From: Candidatus Peregrinibacteria bacterium
GTDB lineage: Bacteria > Patescibacteriota > Gracilibacteria > Peribacterales > Peribacteraceae
Direction: 5' to 3'
DNA length: 64,000 bases
NCBI GenBank assembly: GCA_030649955.1
Contig: JAUSFD010000010.1
Coordinates: 1 to 64,000, forward strand
This document shows, in pieces, positions 53,061-63,352 of the stretch (position 1 is its first letter; every line of letters starts with the position of its first letter). Under the pieces are notes generated by a model. The model searched no databases, had not been told where the DNA came from, and saw nothing but the letters and a program-made list of their open reading frames with translations. The translations under genes and the position numbers were made by a program.

Positions 53061-56000
53061 ATGCGGGTGACTGCTCTACCGAGGACTCTCCTTGCTACTA
53101 GCCTGCCCTTGTTGCTCGCGCTCCAGGGGCTTGTTTTTATCCTCGCCGCGTGGGGGATAGACAAGGCGTACGCTGCGGCGCCATTGTGTAATGGACTAGT
53201 AGCAAATGTGTACGTCGAAGGTGGGGTGATTGTTGGAGGTCCGCAGAGTGGAAATGCATATCTAGGTACTCTCACTGGAGGAGGAGGAAATGATGTTATC
53301 GTTGGGACAACAGGCGATGATACGATTAATGGAGGCGGAGGATCAGACACGATTTGTGGGAATGGTGGCAACGACATCCTCAATGGAGAAGGAGGCAACG
53401 ATAACATTTTTGGCGACGCTGGAAATGACACGATTGATGGGAGCGGGGGAACAGACTTCTGTAGAGGAGCTGGTGGAACAGATTCAATTTCGAATTGTGA
53501 ACTCAATGCTTCAATTAGAATTACGAAAGATGCAGATCCAAATGATGCACAGGATTTCCTTTTCACAGGCAGTGATACATTCACTCTCGACGATGATGGA
53601 AATGGTGCATTATCGAATACTGTATTTCTCCCGAAGGCGTCAGGGAATTACGCGTACACGGAAAATTTCCTCTCCACTTGGGCAGTCACCAATATCATTT
53701 GTTCAGATCCTAGTGGAGGAACGACAACGAATCTTGGCACAAGGAACGTTACTATTGGCTTAGCAGCAAATGAAGATGTCAGCTGCACTTTCACGAACTC
53801 GAAGAAGGGAACGATCATTATTGAGAAGCAAACCCTCCCCAATGGCGACCCAGCGGACTTCACATTCTCTGGTGATGTAAGTGGATCTCTGAGTGATGGG
53901 GAGACCTCCAGTGCCTCCGTTGCTCCTGGGATATTCACTTCCACAGAGACCGTTCCAGCAGGCTGGGAACTGACAGATATCACCTGTTCTGATGGGAATA
54001 GCTCCGGGAATCTTGGTACGAGTAGTGCCACCTTCACTGTGGAAGCTGGTGAAACTGTCACCTGTGTCTTCACGAACCGCAAGAAAGCGACCCTTCAAAT
54101 CACGAAGACGGCAAATGGTGGTAATGACACCTTTGCCTTCACGGGCTCCGGCTTCACAGGCTTTGAACTCACGACCATTGCCGGAACAGCGAATACCACT
54201 CTCACCCTCTCCCCGAGCACCTACTCGGTGAATGAGACCACCATTCCTGCGGGTTGGAACATGACGGGGAATACTTGCCAGAACATCCAGCTCGAACCTG
54301 GAGAGGATGCAAGTTGCACCATTACAAATGAGAAGAATGGACAGATCATTATCCAGAAGCAAACCCTTCCCGATGGAGACCCTGCTCTCTTCACCTTCAC
54401 GGGAGATGCAAATGGCAGCTTGGGTGACGGTGGCAGTGTCGCCGTGAGCGTCCTTCCTGGCACCTACACCTCAACGGAGGTCGTTCCCGAAGGCTGGGAG
54501 CTCACAGATATCACCTGCACTGATCCCACCACCAACAGTAGCGGCGATCTCGGTACGCAGACGGCAACCTTCAACGTCGCCGTGGGGGAAACGGTCACCT
54601 GTGTCTTCACAGACCGGAAAAAAGCCACCCTCATCGTTACAAAAAATACTATAGGAGGTGATGATACTTTTGATTTCTCGGGATCAGGATTCAATGCTTT
54701 CCAGATTATTACAGCCTCCAATACTGGGAATCATCCTCTCACCCTCTCCCCGAGCACCTACACCGTGACGGAAGCACCTCTCGCAGGCTGGAGTGAAACC
54801 GGGAACACCTGCGTGAACGTGCAACTTGATCCGGGGGAAGCTGCATCTTGTACAATCACGAACACGAAGCTCGGAACCATCATCGTAGCGAAGGAAACGC
54901 TGCCTAATGGTGATTCGCAGCCCTTCACCTTCGCAGGTGATGCCAATGGGTCCATCACCGACGGGAACCAGATCACCGTCTCTAACCTCGCTCCCGGACC
55001 GTATTCCTCCACGGAGACCGTTCCCCCAGGCTGGGACCTCGCCTCCGTCGTCTGCAATGACAACAACAGCACGGGGAGCGTCGGCACCCAGACTGCCTCC
55101 TTCAATCTCGAGGCTGGAGAGACCATCACCTGCACCTTCACGAACACGAAGAAGGGACACCTCGTTGTGACGAAAGTGACGGATCCCGATGAGGACGCCG
55201 TTGAGTTCTCCATCACCGCATCGGGTGATGGCACCATCACCGGCGATCCCACGCAGACCCTCACCTCCGGTACATCCGTGGACTACGAGGTAACCCCAGG
55301 GACTTACGCCGTCTCCGAGGCAGACCTCGCGGGTTGGGTCGAGACGGGGAACACCTGCAGTGCGATCGTCGTTGATCCTGGCGAGACGGAGAACTGCACG
55401 ATTACGAATACGGCGAATGGCTCTATTACTATCGAGAAGCAAACCTTACCTGATGGAGATCTTGAAGAATTCACATTTACGGGTAATGCAAGCGGTCTTC
55501 TCAATGATGGGGAAAGCGTTACGGTCTCAGTAGCGCCAGGCCAGTACACTTCGACGGAGACCATCCCCGGTGGCTGGGATCTCACTTCGATTACCTGTAG
55601 TGATGAGAATAGCAACGGAAATCTTGGTTTGGCTACTGCTACATTCAATGTAGAGGCTGGTGAGAATGTCACCTGCGTCTTCACGAACACGAAGGAGGGG
55701 TCGATTACCATTGCCAAGGAAACGCTGCCCGACGGGGATCTAACGGAATTCCCTTTCTCTGGAGACATAAGTGGAAGTTTGAATGATGGTGAATTTCTCA
55801 CGATTGCCGTAGGTCCCGGAACGTACACTTCCACCGAAAGTATCCCCCTGGGTTGGGATCTCTCTTCCATTGTTTGTAGTGATGGAGATAGTTCCGGGAA
55901 CACTAATACAGGAGTTGCCACATTCAATGTTGAGCCTGACGAAGATGTAATCTGCACATTCACGAACACGAAAGATGGGTCGATCACTGTTCAGAAGCAG

Positions 56001-59000
56001 ACCAACCCCGATGGTTCTACAGCGCAATTCTCATTCGCGGGCGACGTTGGTGGTGCCCTCACAGATGGTCAGAGTATGACTGTGACAGTACCGGCTGGAC
56101 AATTTACCTCCACAGAAACAATTCCAGCAGGTTGGGACCTCACTTCAATTATTTGTGATGATGGCAATAGCACCGGGAACACTGATACAGGTGTTGCTAC
56201 GTTCAATGTAGAGCCAGGTGAGAATGTAATCTGTGTGTTCACGAATACTGGAGAAGGTTCCATCACTATCGAGAAGCAGACACTTCCTGATGGTGATCCT
56301 GCTGACTTCTCGTTCGCCGGTGATGTCAGTGGAACGTTGAGTGATGGTGAGACAGTGACGATTGCGGTTCCCGCAGGTACCTTCACATCGACGGAAACAA
56401 TTCCTACGGGTTGGGACCTCACCTCTATCATTTGTAGTGATGGCGATAGTTCGGGCAACGCTGATACAGGTGTAGCCACATTCAGCGTGGAGCCTGGCGA
56501 GAATGTTACTTGTGTCTTCACGAATACGAAGGATGGTTCCATTACCATCCAGAAACAGACGCTGCCGGATGGAGACTTGGCTGACTTCTCGTTCGCCGGT
56601 GATGTCAGTGGAACACTGAGTGATGATGAAAGTGCTACGATTGCGGTTCCACCGGGGTCCCATACCTCCACTGAGACCATTCCTGCAGGTTGGGAACTCA
56701 CCGACATTACCTGTACCGATCCCACTACAAATAGCAGTGGCAATCTGGGTTCTGCGATAGCCACTTTCGACGTTGCTCCGGGTGAAACCGTCACCTGCGT
56801 CTTCACCAACCGCAAGAAAGCCACTCTCCAAATTACGAAGAACGCTTCCGGTGGCAACGATACTTTCGGCTTCACAGGCTCCGGCTTCACAGGTTTCGAG
56901 CTCACGACCATCGCCGGCACAGCGAATACCACACTCACCCTCTCCCCGAGCACCTACTCGGTGAATGAAACCACCATTCCCGCAGGTTGGAACATGACCG
57001 GGAATACCTGTTTGAACATCCAGCTCGATCCTGGTGAGCAGGCCACATGCACCGTCACGAACGAGAAGAACGGGCAAATCGTCATCCAGAAGCAGACCCT
57101 CCCGGATGGAGATCCTGCGCTCTTCACCTTCACGGGGGATGCGAACGGGAGCTTGGGTGACGATGGCAGTGTCGCGGTGAGTGTCGTCCCGGGCACCTAT
57201 ACCTCTACGGAAGTCGTCCCCGCTGGCTGGGAACTCACGGACATCACCTGTGCCGATCCCACCACGAACAGCAGCGGCGATCTCAGTACGCAGACCGCAA
57301 CCTTCAATGTTGCGTCTGGTGAAACTGTCACCTGCGTCTTCAACGACCGGAAGAAGGCGAGTCTCATTGTGACCAAGAACACCGTGGGAGGCGATGATAC
57401 CTTCAACTTCTCGGGCTCGGGCTTCACCACCTTCCCAATCACGACGGTCTCCAACACGGGGGACCACACCCTCACCCTCTCCCCTAGCACCTACACCGTA
57501 ACAGAAGCGGCTCTCGCAGGCTGGAGTGAGACCGGGAACACCTGTGTTGGAATCCAGCTCGATCCAGGTGAAGAGACATCCTGCACCATCACGAATACGC
57601 AGGAGGGATCCATCACCATCGAGAAGCAGACCCTCCCCAATGGTGATCCAGCCGATTTCACCTTCACGGGTAACGCAGGTGGCGCACTCAGTGACGGAGA
57701 GTCAGTCACTGTCTCTGTGGCCCCAGGGTCATACTCCTCTACGGAGGCTGTTCTACCTGGCTGGGATCTCACCTCCATCATCTGCAGTGACAATGACAGC
57801 TCAGGCAATACTGGTACAGGCGTCGCATCCTTCGTTGTCAGCGCTGGTGAGAATGTCACTTGCGTCTTCACGAACACGAAGAAGGGACACCTCATCGTGA
57901 GCAAGGTGACGAATCCCGACAGCGACGCTGTTGATTTCTCCATCACCGCATCCGGTGATGGCAGCATCACAGGCGATCCTGAGCAAACCCTCACCTCCGG
58001 TTCACCCGTGGACTACGAGGTAACCCCCGGAACCTACGCCGTCTCCGAAGCGGATCTCGCGGGCTGGGTCGAGACGGGGAACACCTGTAGCGAGATCGTC
58101 GTTGATCCTGGTGAGACGGAGACGTGCACCATTACGAATACGGCTAATGGAAGCCTCACTGTCACGAAGAATGTCATTGGTGGAGATAACACATTCTTCT
58201 TTGGAGGAACGGGGATAACTCCCTTCCAGCTGACAACAGTAGGCGGAACGGCGTCGACAACTCTTTCTCTCGTACCTGGAACGTACACGGTGGACGAGAC
58301 AGCGATCCCGACAGGGTGGGATTTGACTTCCACTACTTGTGAGAATGTAGTCGTGGCAGCTGGTGGAAGCGCGTCTTGCACAATCACGAACACTGAACTT
58401 GGCAATCTCATTGTCAATAAAGTCACGAATCCTGCGGATGACACAACGGAATTCAGTGTGACGATTGCCGGTACTGGAGAAGTAACGGGTGATCTCACTC
58501 GAACACTCGCAACAGATACTTCGGTGAATTACCAAGTAGATCCTGGCGTGTATTCAGTTTCAGAAGCTGGCTTAGCTGGATGGAATGAGGCAGGGAACAC
58601 CTGTGTGGATGTCGATGTAGATCCCGGTGAGACAGAAACGTGCACGATTACGAATACTCAAGATACCTTCCTCACAGTTCAAAAAATCATGATCAACGAC
58701 GATGGCGGTGATGCAGTTGTTGCGGACTTCACTGTGAAGATCGATGGAAGTGCAGTCACGAGCGGCCAAGCAAATCCAGTATCGCCTGGTCTACACACTG
58801 TGAGCGAGGATCTTGAGATCGGTTACGTAGGGACCATTGGTGGCGATTGCAACGTTGCAGGACAGGTCACTCTTGCTGCGGGAGAGAGCAAGACATGCAC
58901 TATCACCAATAACGACCAGCCCGCGCAGCTCACAGTGAAGAAGCATGTTATCAACAACAACGGAGGTCCGTTGAATGCCCCTGACTTCACGATCACCGTA

Positions 59001-62000
59001 ACTGGAAGCGGAACCCCACTGTCCTTCGCAGGAAGCGAGACAGGCGTTATCGTGACGATGGAAGCAGGTGCATTCAGTGTCGATGAGGGGACGGTGGCTG
59101 GGTACTCCAAGACCTTGGGAGAGGGATGTTCGGGTGAGCTCACCAATGGTGAAGAGAGGGAATGCGTGATCACCAACGACGATCAGGGTGCTACGCTGAC
59201 AGTGAACAAAGAGGTGAACAATGACAACGAAGGTGGGCTCGATGACAGCGACTTTGCACTCTTCATCGATGGGAACCCTGTAACGGACAATGTTCCTGTA
59301 GCAGTTACTGCAGGAACTCACGTTGTCTCCGAATCGCCTGAGATTGGCTACGTTGGCACATTCAGCGGCGCTTGCAGTTCTACTGGGCAGGTTGTAATCG
59401 GTCTGGGTGGAAATCTGCTCTGTACGCTCACAAACGATGACCAGCAGGGATCGATCACTGTCACGAAGGTCGTGAACAACAACAATGGGGGTAACAAGGA
59501 CGTCGTTGACTTCCCACTCTTCGTGGATGCGACGCTGGTTACGAGCGGCGTACCGCTCAGTGTGAACGCGGGCGCTCACACGATTTCCGAGACGAACCAA
59601 GTGGGGTACACGGGGGTGATCAGTGGCGACTGCGCAGTGGATGGCACTGTCACCGTTGGCGTGGGTGAGAGCAAATCGTGCACGATCACCAATAGTGACG
59701 ACCAGCCAGCGACCCTCCGTGTCAATAAGGTCGTGGTGAACGATGACGGTGGTGAACTCCTGGAGAGCGACTTCGCGCTCTTCGTCGATGGCAATCCGGT
59801 GACGGATAACGCACCCATTGTCCTCCCCGCTGGTTCGTACACCGTCACAGAGCCCCCGGAAATTGGCTACATTGGGACCTTCGGTGGGGCATGCAACGCA
59901 CTGGGGCAAGTGGTACTCGCGCCGGGTGACGACCTCACCTGCATCCTCAGTAACGACGATCAACCCGGCACTCTTGTCGTGAAGAAGATTGTCGTGAATA
60001 ACGACGGAGGCGCTCTGAATGCACCGGAATTCACTATGAATGTCACCGGTGAAGATGTCCTCCCCGCTGCAAGCTTCCCTGGAAGCACAACGGGGACGAC
60101 TGTAACCCTCGATGCAGGGCCGTTCAGCGTGGATGAGAACGCAGTAGCCGGATACGTGAAAACACTCGGTATCACGTGCTCGGGTGGTATCACCAATGGC
60201 GAGACAATCACCTGCGAGATCACGAACGACGATATCGCGAGCAGCTCCAGCTCCTCCTCGAGCTCTGAGTCGAGCTCTTCTATCCCGAGTAGCTCATCGA
60301 GTTCATCGGAATCTCCCTCGAGTTCTTCCTCCAGCAGCGCCTCCAGTGAGGAGCTCGATTTCGGTGACGCCCCGGCTGGATACCCGGTCACCCTCGCCGA
60401 TGATGGAGCACGGCATAACCCGAGTGCGCTCTTCCTGGGCGCCGGTGTTGATGCAGAAGGGGACGGGCAGCCTGGTGGCGGCGATGATGCGAACGGCGAT
60501 GACGAGGACGGCGTGATCTTCACGTCGCCGCTCACGCAGGGGGAGACCGCCACGGTGACGATTACCGCATCGGGCGTTGGCAATATCGATGCCTGGGTGG
60601 ACTTCAATGCTGACTTCGACTGGGATGATCCGGGTGAGCAGATCTTCACGAGTGAAGCAGTCCTCGCTGGACCCAATCTCACCTCCTTCCCCGTACCGAG
60701 TGACGCCGTCGTCGGGGGGACCTTCGCACGCTTCCGCTTGAGCACTGCAGGTGGCCTCGCCGTCACTGGCCTTGCGAATGACGGAGAAGTCGAGGACTAC
60801 GCCGTCACGATCGAAGCGGCAGCCAGTAGCAGTTCCTCGAGTTCTAGCGAGCCTCCGAGTAGCTCCAGCTCTTCCTCCAGTCCTGAGCCGCCGTCCAGCA
60901 GCTCCGTGAGCTCAACGTCGAGTTCTATTGAGCCCATCGGTAGCTCTAGTTCCATTTCTACTTCGGAATCGAGCTCATCGATAAGTCCTTCCTCCAGCAG
61001 CAGCTCCACTTCAAGCTCTGAATCTTCCTCGATCTCTTCTGAGCCACCCTCTTCACCGTCATCGAGCTCTGTGAGTTCTTCCGAATCCTCTAGCAGCAGT
61101 TCTTCTCCCAGCTCTGAATCTTCATCGAGCTCTTCCGAACCTCCATCTTCTCCATCATCGAGCAGCAGTAGCTCAGAATCCTCCTCGGTGAGCAGCTCCA
61201 CGAGTTCTTCGGAATCATCGAGTAGCAGTTCCGTGAGTTCTGCTTCCAGTAGCGTGAGCTCGAGTGAGAGTTCCAGCAGCTTTTCAGTTTCTAGCAGCGC
61301 CACAAGCTCCTCCAGCACCTTCCCCCTCGACTTCGGTGATGCTCCAGCCAGTTATCCCGTCACCCTCGCGCAGAATGGGGCACGTCATACGATCAGCTCG
61401 CTCTTCCTCGGCGCAGCAATCGACGGCGAAGCGGATGGTCAGACCAGCAACAGCGGTGGTGATGACATCAATGGCATCGATGACGATGAGGATGGGGTGA
61501 ACTTCTCTGCGATCGTTCCTGGAGAAATTGCGGATGTGTCCATCGTGTCTTCGGGAATCGCAAAGATCGATGCATGGGTGGACTTCAACGCTGATGGCGA
61601 TTGGGATGACAGTGGTGAGCCAATCTTCATCAATACGAGCATCCTCATAGGTCCGAATCCCTTCACGTTCGCTGTACCTCCCACTGCAGTTCCCGGTGAA
61701 ACCTTCGCTCGCATTCGCTTGAGTACTGCAGGAAGTTTGGCTGTCACTGGACTCGCGGACGATGGTGAAGTGGAGGATTACTCCGTGACGATCTCACAAG
61801 CACCCGGCAGCAGCTCATCGAGTTCCTCCGTCAGTAGCTCCGCCTCGAGTGGCAGCTCGGAGGCATCGAGCTCGTTGAGTAGCAGTTCCGTGAGCTCCGC
61901 AAGTTCTTCTAGCTCCGTCTCATCAAGTTCTACAAGTGAGAGCTCCAGTCTCAGCAGCTCAGCATCCTCAATTTTCATTGGCACATCTTCGAGCTCTAGC

Positions 62001-63224
62001 ATCTCTAGCTCATTAAGCTCCTCCAGCGAAAGTTCAAGCGAGAGCAGCTCCGTTTCCTCCTCGGTGAGCAGTTCCGTGAGTTCCTCAGAGAGCAGTTCTT
62101 CAATCTCCAGCAGCACGAGCTCGAGTGAGAGCTCCATCAGTAGCTCTGTGAGTTCCAGCAGCGAATCGAGCTCCGTGAGTTCGAGCGTGAGTAGTTCGAT
62201 CAGCAGCTCGGAATCGTCGAGTTCCGTCTCCTCGAGCAGCAGTAGCTCCAGCTCGCCGATCAGCAGTAGCTCGAGTGCTGCATCTTCCTCGGTGAGTAGT
62301 TCAGAGAGCAGTAGTTCCGCAAGTTCCGGCGCATCCAGCTCGCAGAGCAGTGCTTCCAGTAGCAGCGAAGTCCCCTCCAGTAGCTCCAGTGCTGCGAGCA
62401 GCTCCGTGAGTAGCTCGGAGTCCAGCAGTTCCTCCAGTGAGAGCTCGAGTAGTTCCTCCTCGAGCTCCTCGGAGGTATCGAGCTCCGTGAGTTCCAGCAG
62501 TTCTGTTTCCTCCTCGGTGAGCAGTTCCTCGAGTTCCGCTCAAGTCGTCGGGTTCTGCAATGGCTTGCCAGCCACGATCTTCGTCCAGAACGGCATCATC
62601 GTGGGTGGACCGGATAGCGGCGATCTGTACGCGGGCACACTCCGCGGCGGATTCGGCAATGACGTGATCATCGGAACCAATGCTCCGGACACTATCCGCG
62701 GGATCTTCGGCAACGACACGCTCTGCGGATTGGGTGGCAATGACACGATGGATGGCGGCAACGGCAACGACTGGCTCTCCGGTGGCGAGGGGAATGACAA
62801 AATGAATGGTTCGAATGGCGACGATGATCTCCTCGGGAACGGTGGTGACGACACGATGCAGGGCAGCAACAACGACGATGAGCTCAATGGCGGCGAGGGG
62901 AACGACACGGTCCTGGGCGAGAACGGCAACGACCGCGTGGATGGCGGCGCCGGGGATGACATCGTGGATGGCGGAAACAACAACGACTTGCTCATCGGCG
63001 GAGCGGGCAAGGACACGATGGATGCGCTGAACGGCAACGACATTGCCTGCGGCGGTTTGGGTGACGACACGATGGAAGGTGGCAATGGCGCAGACCGCAT
63101 GGATGGCGGTGGCGGCAGCGACACGATGAATGGCGAACTCAATACCGACGTGTGCCGCAACGGCGAATCCTTGACCAGCTGCGAGAGCACGAACGGTTCT
63201 GTACCCGAGTGCTCGGGCCTCTAA
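53061..63224 (+). CDS. Giant surface protein: RTX, 25 Cna_B-like domains, two GEVED domains, RTX
   Basis: 3387 aa. Signal peptide 1-39. An RTX module (about 43-150) is followed by 25 tandem beta domains of about 75-100 aa (about 155-2390). Each starts like GSITIEKQTLPDGD, carries a TE motif before PxGW and ends FTN or ITN, with two Cys; this is a Cna_B/SpaA-like fold with a Lys-Glu-Asn pattern that in pilins makes isopeptide bonds. Then a Ser linker, a GEVED domain (2432-2587, LDFGDAPAGYPVTLADDGARH), Ser linker, second GEVED (2754-2913), long Ser linker, and a C-terminal RTX module (3162-3377) ending VPECSGL. A stalk-like adhesin is inferred. No LPxTG or SLH. Confidence 0.88.
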   Translation: MRVTALPRTLLATSLPLLLALQGLVFILAAWGIDKAYAAAPLCNGLVANVYVEGGVIVGGPQSGNAYLGTLTGGGGNDVIVGTTGDDTINGGGGSDTICGNGGNDILNGEGGNDNIFGDAGNDTIDGSGGTDFCRGAGGTDSISNCELNASIRITKDADPNDAQDFLFTGSDTFTLDDDGNGALSNTVFLPKASGNYAYTENFLSTWAVTNIICSDPSGGTTTNLGTRNVTIGLAANEDVSCTFTNSKKGTIIIEKQTLPNGDPADFTFSGDVSGSLSDGETSSASVAPGIFTSTETVPAGWELTDITCSDGNSSGNLGTSSATFTVEAGETVTCVFTNRKKATLQITKTANGGNDTFAFTGSGFTGFELTTIAGTANTTLTLSPSTYSVNETTIPAGWNMTGNTCQNIQLEPGEDASCTITNEKNGQIIIQKQTLPDGDPALFTFTGDANGSLGDGGSVAVSVLPGTYTSTEVVPEGWELTDITCTDPTTNSSGDLGTQTATFNVAVGETVTCVFTDRKKATLIVTKNTIGGDDTFDFSGSGFNAFQIITASNTGNHPLTLSPSTYTVTEAPLAGWSETGNTCVNVQLDPGEAASCTITNTKLGTIIVAKETLPNGDSQPFTFAGDANGSITDGNQITVSNLAPGPYSSTETVPPGWDLASVVCNDNNSTGSVGTQTASFNLEAGETITCTFTNTKKGHLVVTKVTDPDEDAVEFSITASGDGTITGDPTQTLTSGTSVDYEVTPGTYAVSEADLAGWVETGNTCSAIVVDPGETENCTITNTANGSITIEKQTLPDGDLEEFTFTGNASGLLNDGESVTVSVAPGQYTSTETIPGGWDLTSITCSDENSNGNLGLATATFNVEAGENVTCVFTNTKEGSITIAKETLPDGDLTEFPFSGDISGSLNDGEFLTIAVGPGTYTSTESIPLGWDLSSIVCSDGDSSGNTNTGVATFNVEPDEDVICTFTNTKDGSITVQKQTNPDGSTAQFSFAGDVGGALTDGQSMTVTVPAGQFTSTETIPAGWDLTSIICDDGNSTGNTDTGVATFNVEPGENVICVFTNTGEGSITIEKQTLPDGDPADFSFAGDVSGTLSDGETVTIAVPAGTFTSTETIPTGWDLTSIICSDGDSSGNADTGVATFSVEPGENVTCVFTNTKDGSITIQKQTLPDGDLADFSFAGDVSGTLSDDESATIAVPPGSHTSTETIPAGWELTDITCTDPTTNSSGNLGSAIATFDVAPGETVTCVFTNRKKATLQITKNASGGNDTFGFTGSGFTGFELTTIAGTANTTLTLSPSTYSVNETTIPAGWNMTGNTCLNIQLDPGEQATCTVTNEKNGQIVIQKQTLPDGDPALFTFTGDANGSLGDDGSVAVSVVPGTYTSTEVVPAGWELTDITCADPTTNSSGDLSTQTATFNVASGETVTCVFNDRKKASLIVTKNTVGGDDTFNFSGSGFTTFPITTVSNTGDHTLTLSPSTYTVTEAALAGWSETGNTCVGIQLDPGEETSCTITNTQEGSITIEKQTLPNGDPADFTFTGNAGGALSDGESVTVSVAPGSYSSTEAVLPGWDLTSIICSDNDSSGNTGTGVASFVVSAGENVTCVFTNTKKGHLIVSKVTNPDSDAVDFSITASGDGSITGDPEQTLTSGSPVDYEVTPGTYAVSEADLAGWVETGNTCSEIVVDPGETETCTITNTANGSLTVTKNVIGGDNTFFFGGTGITPFQLTTVGGTASTTLSLVPGTYTVDETAIPTGWDLTSTTCENVVVAAGGSASCTITNTELGNLIVNKVTNPADDTTEFSVTIAGTGEVTGDLTRTLATDTSVNYQVDPGVYSVSEAGLAGWNEAGNTCVDVDVDPGETETCTITNTQDTFLTVQKIMINDDGGDAVVADFTVKIDGSAVTSGQANPVSPGLHTVSEDLEIGYVGTIGGDCNVAGQVTLAAGESKTCTITNNDQPAQLTVKKHVINNNGGPLNAPDFTITVTGSGTPLSFAGSETGVIVTMEAGAFSVDEGTVAGYSKTLGEGCSGELTNGEERECVITNDDQGATLTVNKEVNNDNEGGLDDSDFALFIDGNPVTDNVPVAVTAGTHVVSESPEIGYVGTFSGACSSTGQVVIGLGGNLLCTLTNDDQQGSITVTKVVNNNNGGNKDVVDFPLFVDATLVTSGVPLSVNAGAHTISETNQVGYTGVISGDCAVDGTVTVGVGESKSCTITNSDDQPATLRVNKVVVNDDGGELLESDFALFVDGNPVTDNAPIVLPAGSYTVTEPPEIGYIGTFGGACNALGQVVLAPGDDLTCILSNDDQPGTLVVKKIVVNNDGGALNAPEFTMNVTGEDVLPAASFPGSTTGTTVTLDAGPFSVDENAVAGYVKTLGITCSGGITNGETITCEITNDDIASSSSSSSSSESSSSIPSSSSSSSESPSSSSSSSASSEELDFGDAPAGYPVTLADDGARHNPSALFLGAGVDAEGDGQPGGGDDANGDDEDGVIFTSPLTQGETATVTITASGVGNIDAWVDFNADFDWDDPGEQIFTSEAVLAGPNLTSFPVPSDAVVGGTFARFRLSTAGGLAVTGLANDGEVEDYAVTIEAAASSSSSSSSEPPSSSSSSSSPEPPSSSSVSSTSSSIEPIGSSSSISTSESSSSISPSSSSSSTSSSESSSISSEPPSSPSSSSVSSSESSSSSSSPSSESSSSSSEPPSSPSSSSSSSESSSVSSSTSSSESSSSSSVSSASSSVSSSESSSSFSVSSSATSSSSTFPLDFGDAPASYPVTLAQNGARHTISSLFLGAAIDGEADGQTSNSGGDDINGIDDDEDGVNFSAIVPGEIADVSIVSSGIAKIDAWVDFNADGDWDDSGEPIFINTSILIGPNPFTFAVPPTAVPGETFARIRLSTAGSLAVTGLADDGEVEDYSVTISQAPGSSSSSSSVSSSASSGSSEASSSLSSSSVSSASSSSSVSSSSTSESSSLSSSASSIFIGTSSSSSISSSLSSSSESSSESSSVSSSVSSSVSSSESSSSISSSTSSSESSISSSVSSSSESSSVSSSVSSSISSSESSSSVSSSSSSSSSPISSSSSAASSSVSSSESSSSASSGASSSQSSASSSSEVPSSSSSAASSSVSSSESSSSSSESSSSSSSSSSEVSSSVSSSSSVSSSVSSSSSSAQVVGFCNGLPATIFVQNGIIVGGPDSGDLYAGTLRGGFGNDVIIGTNAPDTIRGIFGNDTLCGLGGNDTMDGGNGNDWLSGGEGNDKMNGSNGDDDLLGNGGDDTMQGSNNDDELNGGEGNDTVLGENGNDRVDGGAGDDIVDGGNNNDLLIGGAGKDTMDALNGNDIACGGLGDDTMEGGNGADRMDGGGGSDTMNGELNTDVCRNGESLTSCESTNGSVPECSGL
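53500..60235 (+). repeat. Coding tandem repeats of Cna_B-like domains
   Basis: 25 repeats of roughly 230-300 nt. The order of subtypes at 53.8-54.8 kb is repeated at about 56.5-57.6 kb (EKQTLP, ATLQITK, GQI[IV]IQK, [AT][ST]LIVTK), showing block duplication. The last six units form a divergent NDDGG subtype. Confidence 0.75.
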
Positions 63225-63252
63225 TGCTGTAACGCGATCGGGAGAAGTGATG

Positions 63253-63278
63253 GAAATAGCCTCTACGGGGGCTATTTC
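63253..63278 (+). terminator. Terminator of the 3387-aa protein
   Basis: GAAATAGCC, loop TCTACGGG, GGCTATTTC, 9-bp stem. Similar to the terminator at 52821. Confidence 0.8.
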
Positions 63279-63294
63279 ATTGTTGTGGCTATCC

Positions 63295-63323
63295 TTGAGA
63301 AAAATACAATAATATTGTATAAT
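63295..63323 (+). promoter_or_regulatory. Consensus promoter of the right-edge RTX gene
   Basis: TTGAGA (63295-63300), 17 nt, TATAAT (63318-63323). The ATG lies 29 nt downstream of the -10. A palindrome occupies the spacer. Confidence 0.8.
63304..63320. promoter_or_regulatory. Operator-like palindrome inside the promoter spacer
   Basis: ATACAAT-AAT-ATTGTAT, perfect 7-nt arms, placed between -35 and -10 and overlapping the -10. A bound protein would block RNA polymerase. Confidence 0.55.
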
Positions 63324-63352
63324 AATACTAGTACGAAGAAACACCAACACCC

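Noticed and set aside
60797..62137. Minus-strand Glu/Leu-rich open frames
   Set aside because: They are reverse complements of the poly-Ser linkers of the 3387-aa protein.
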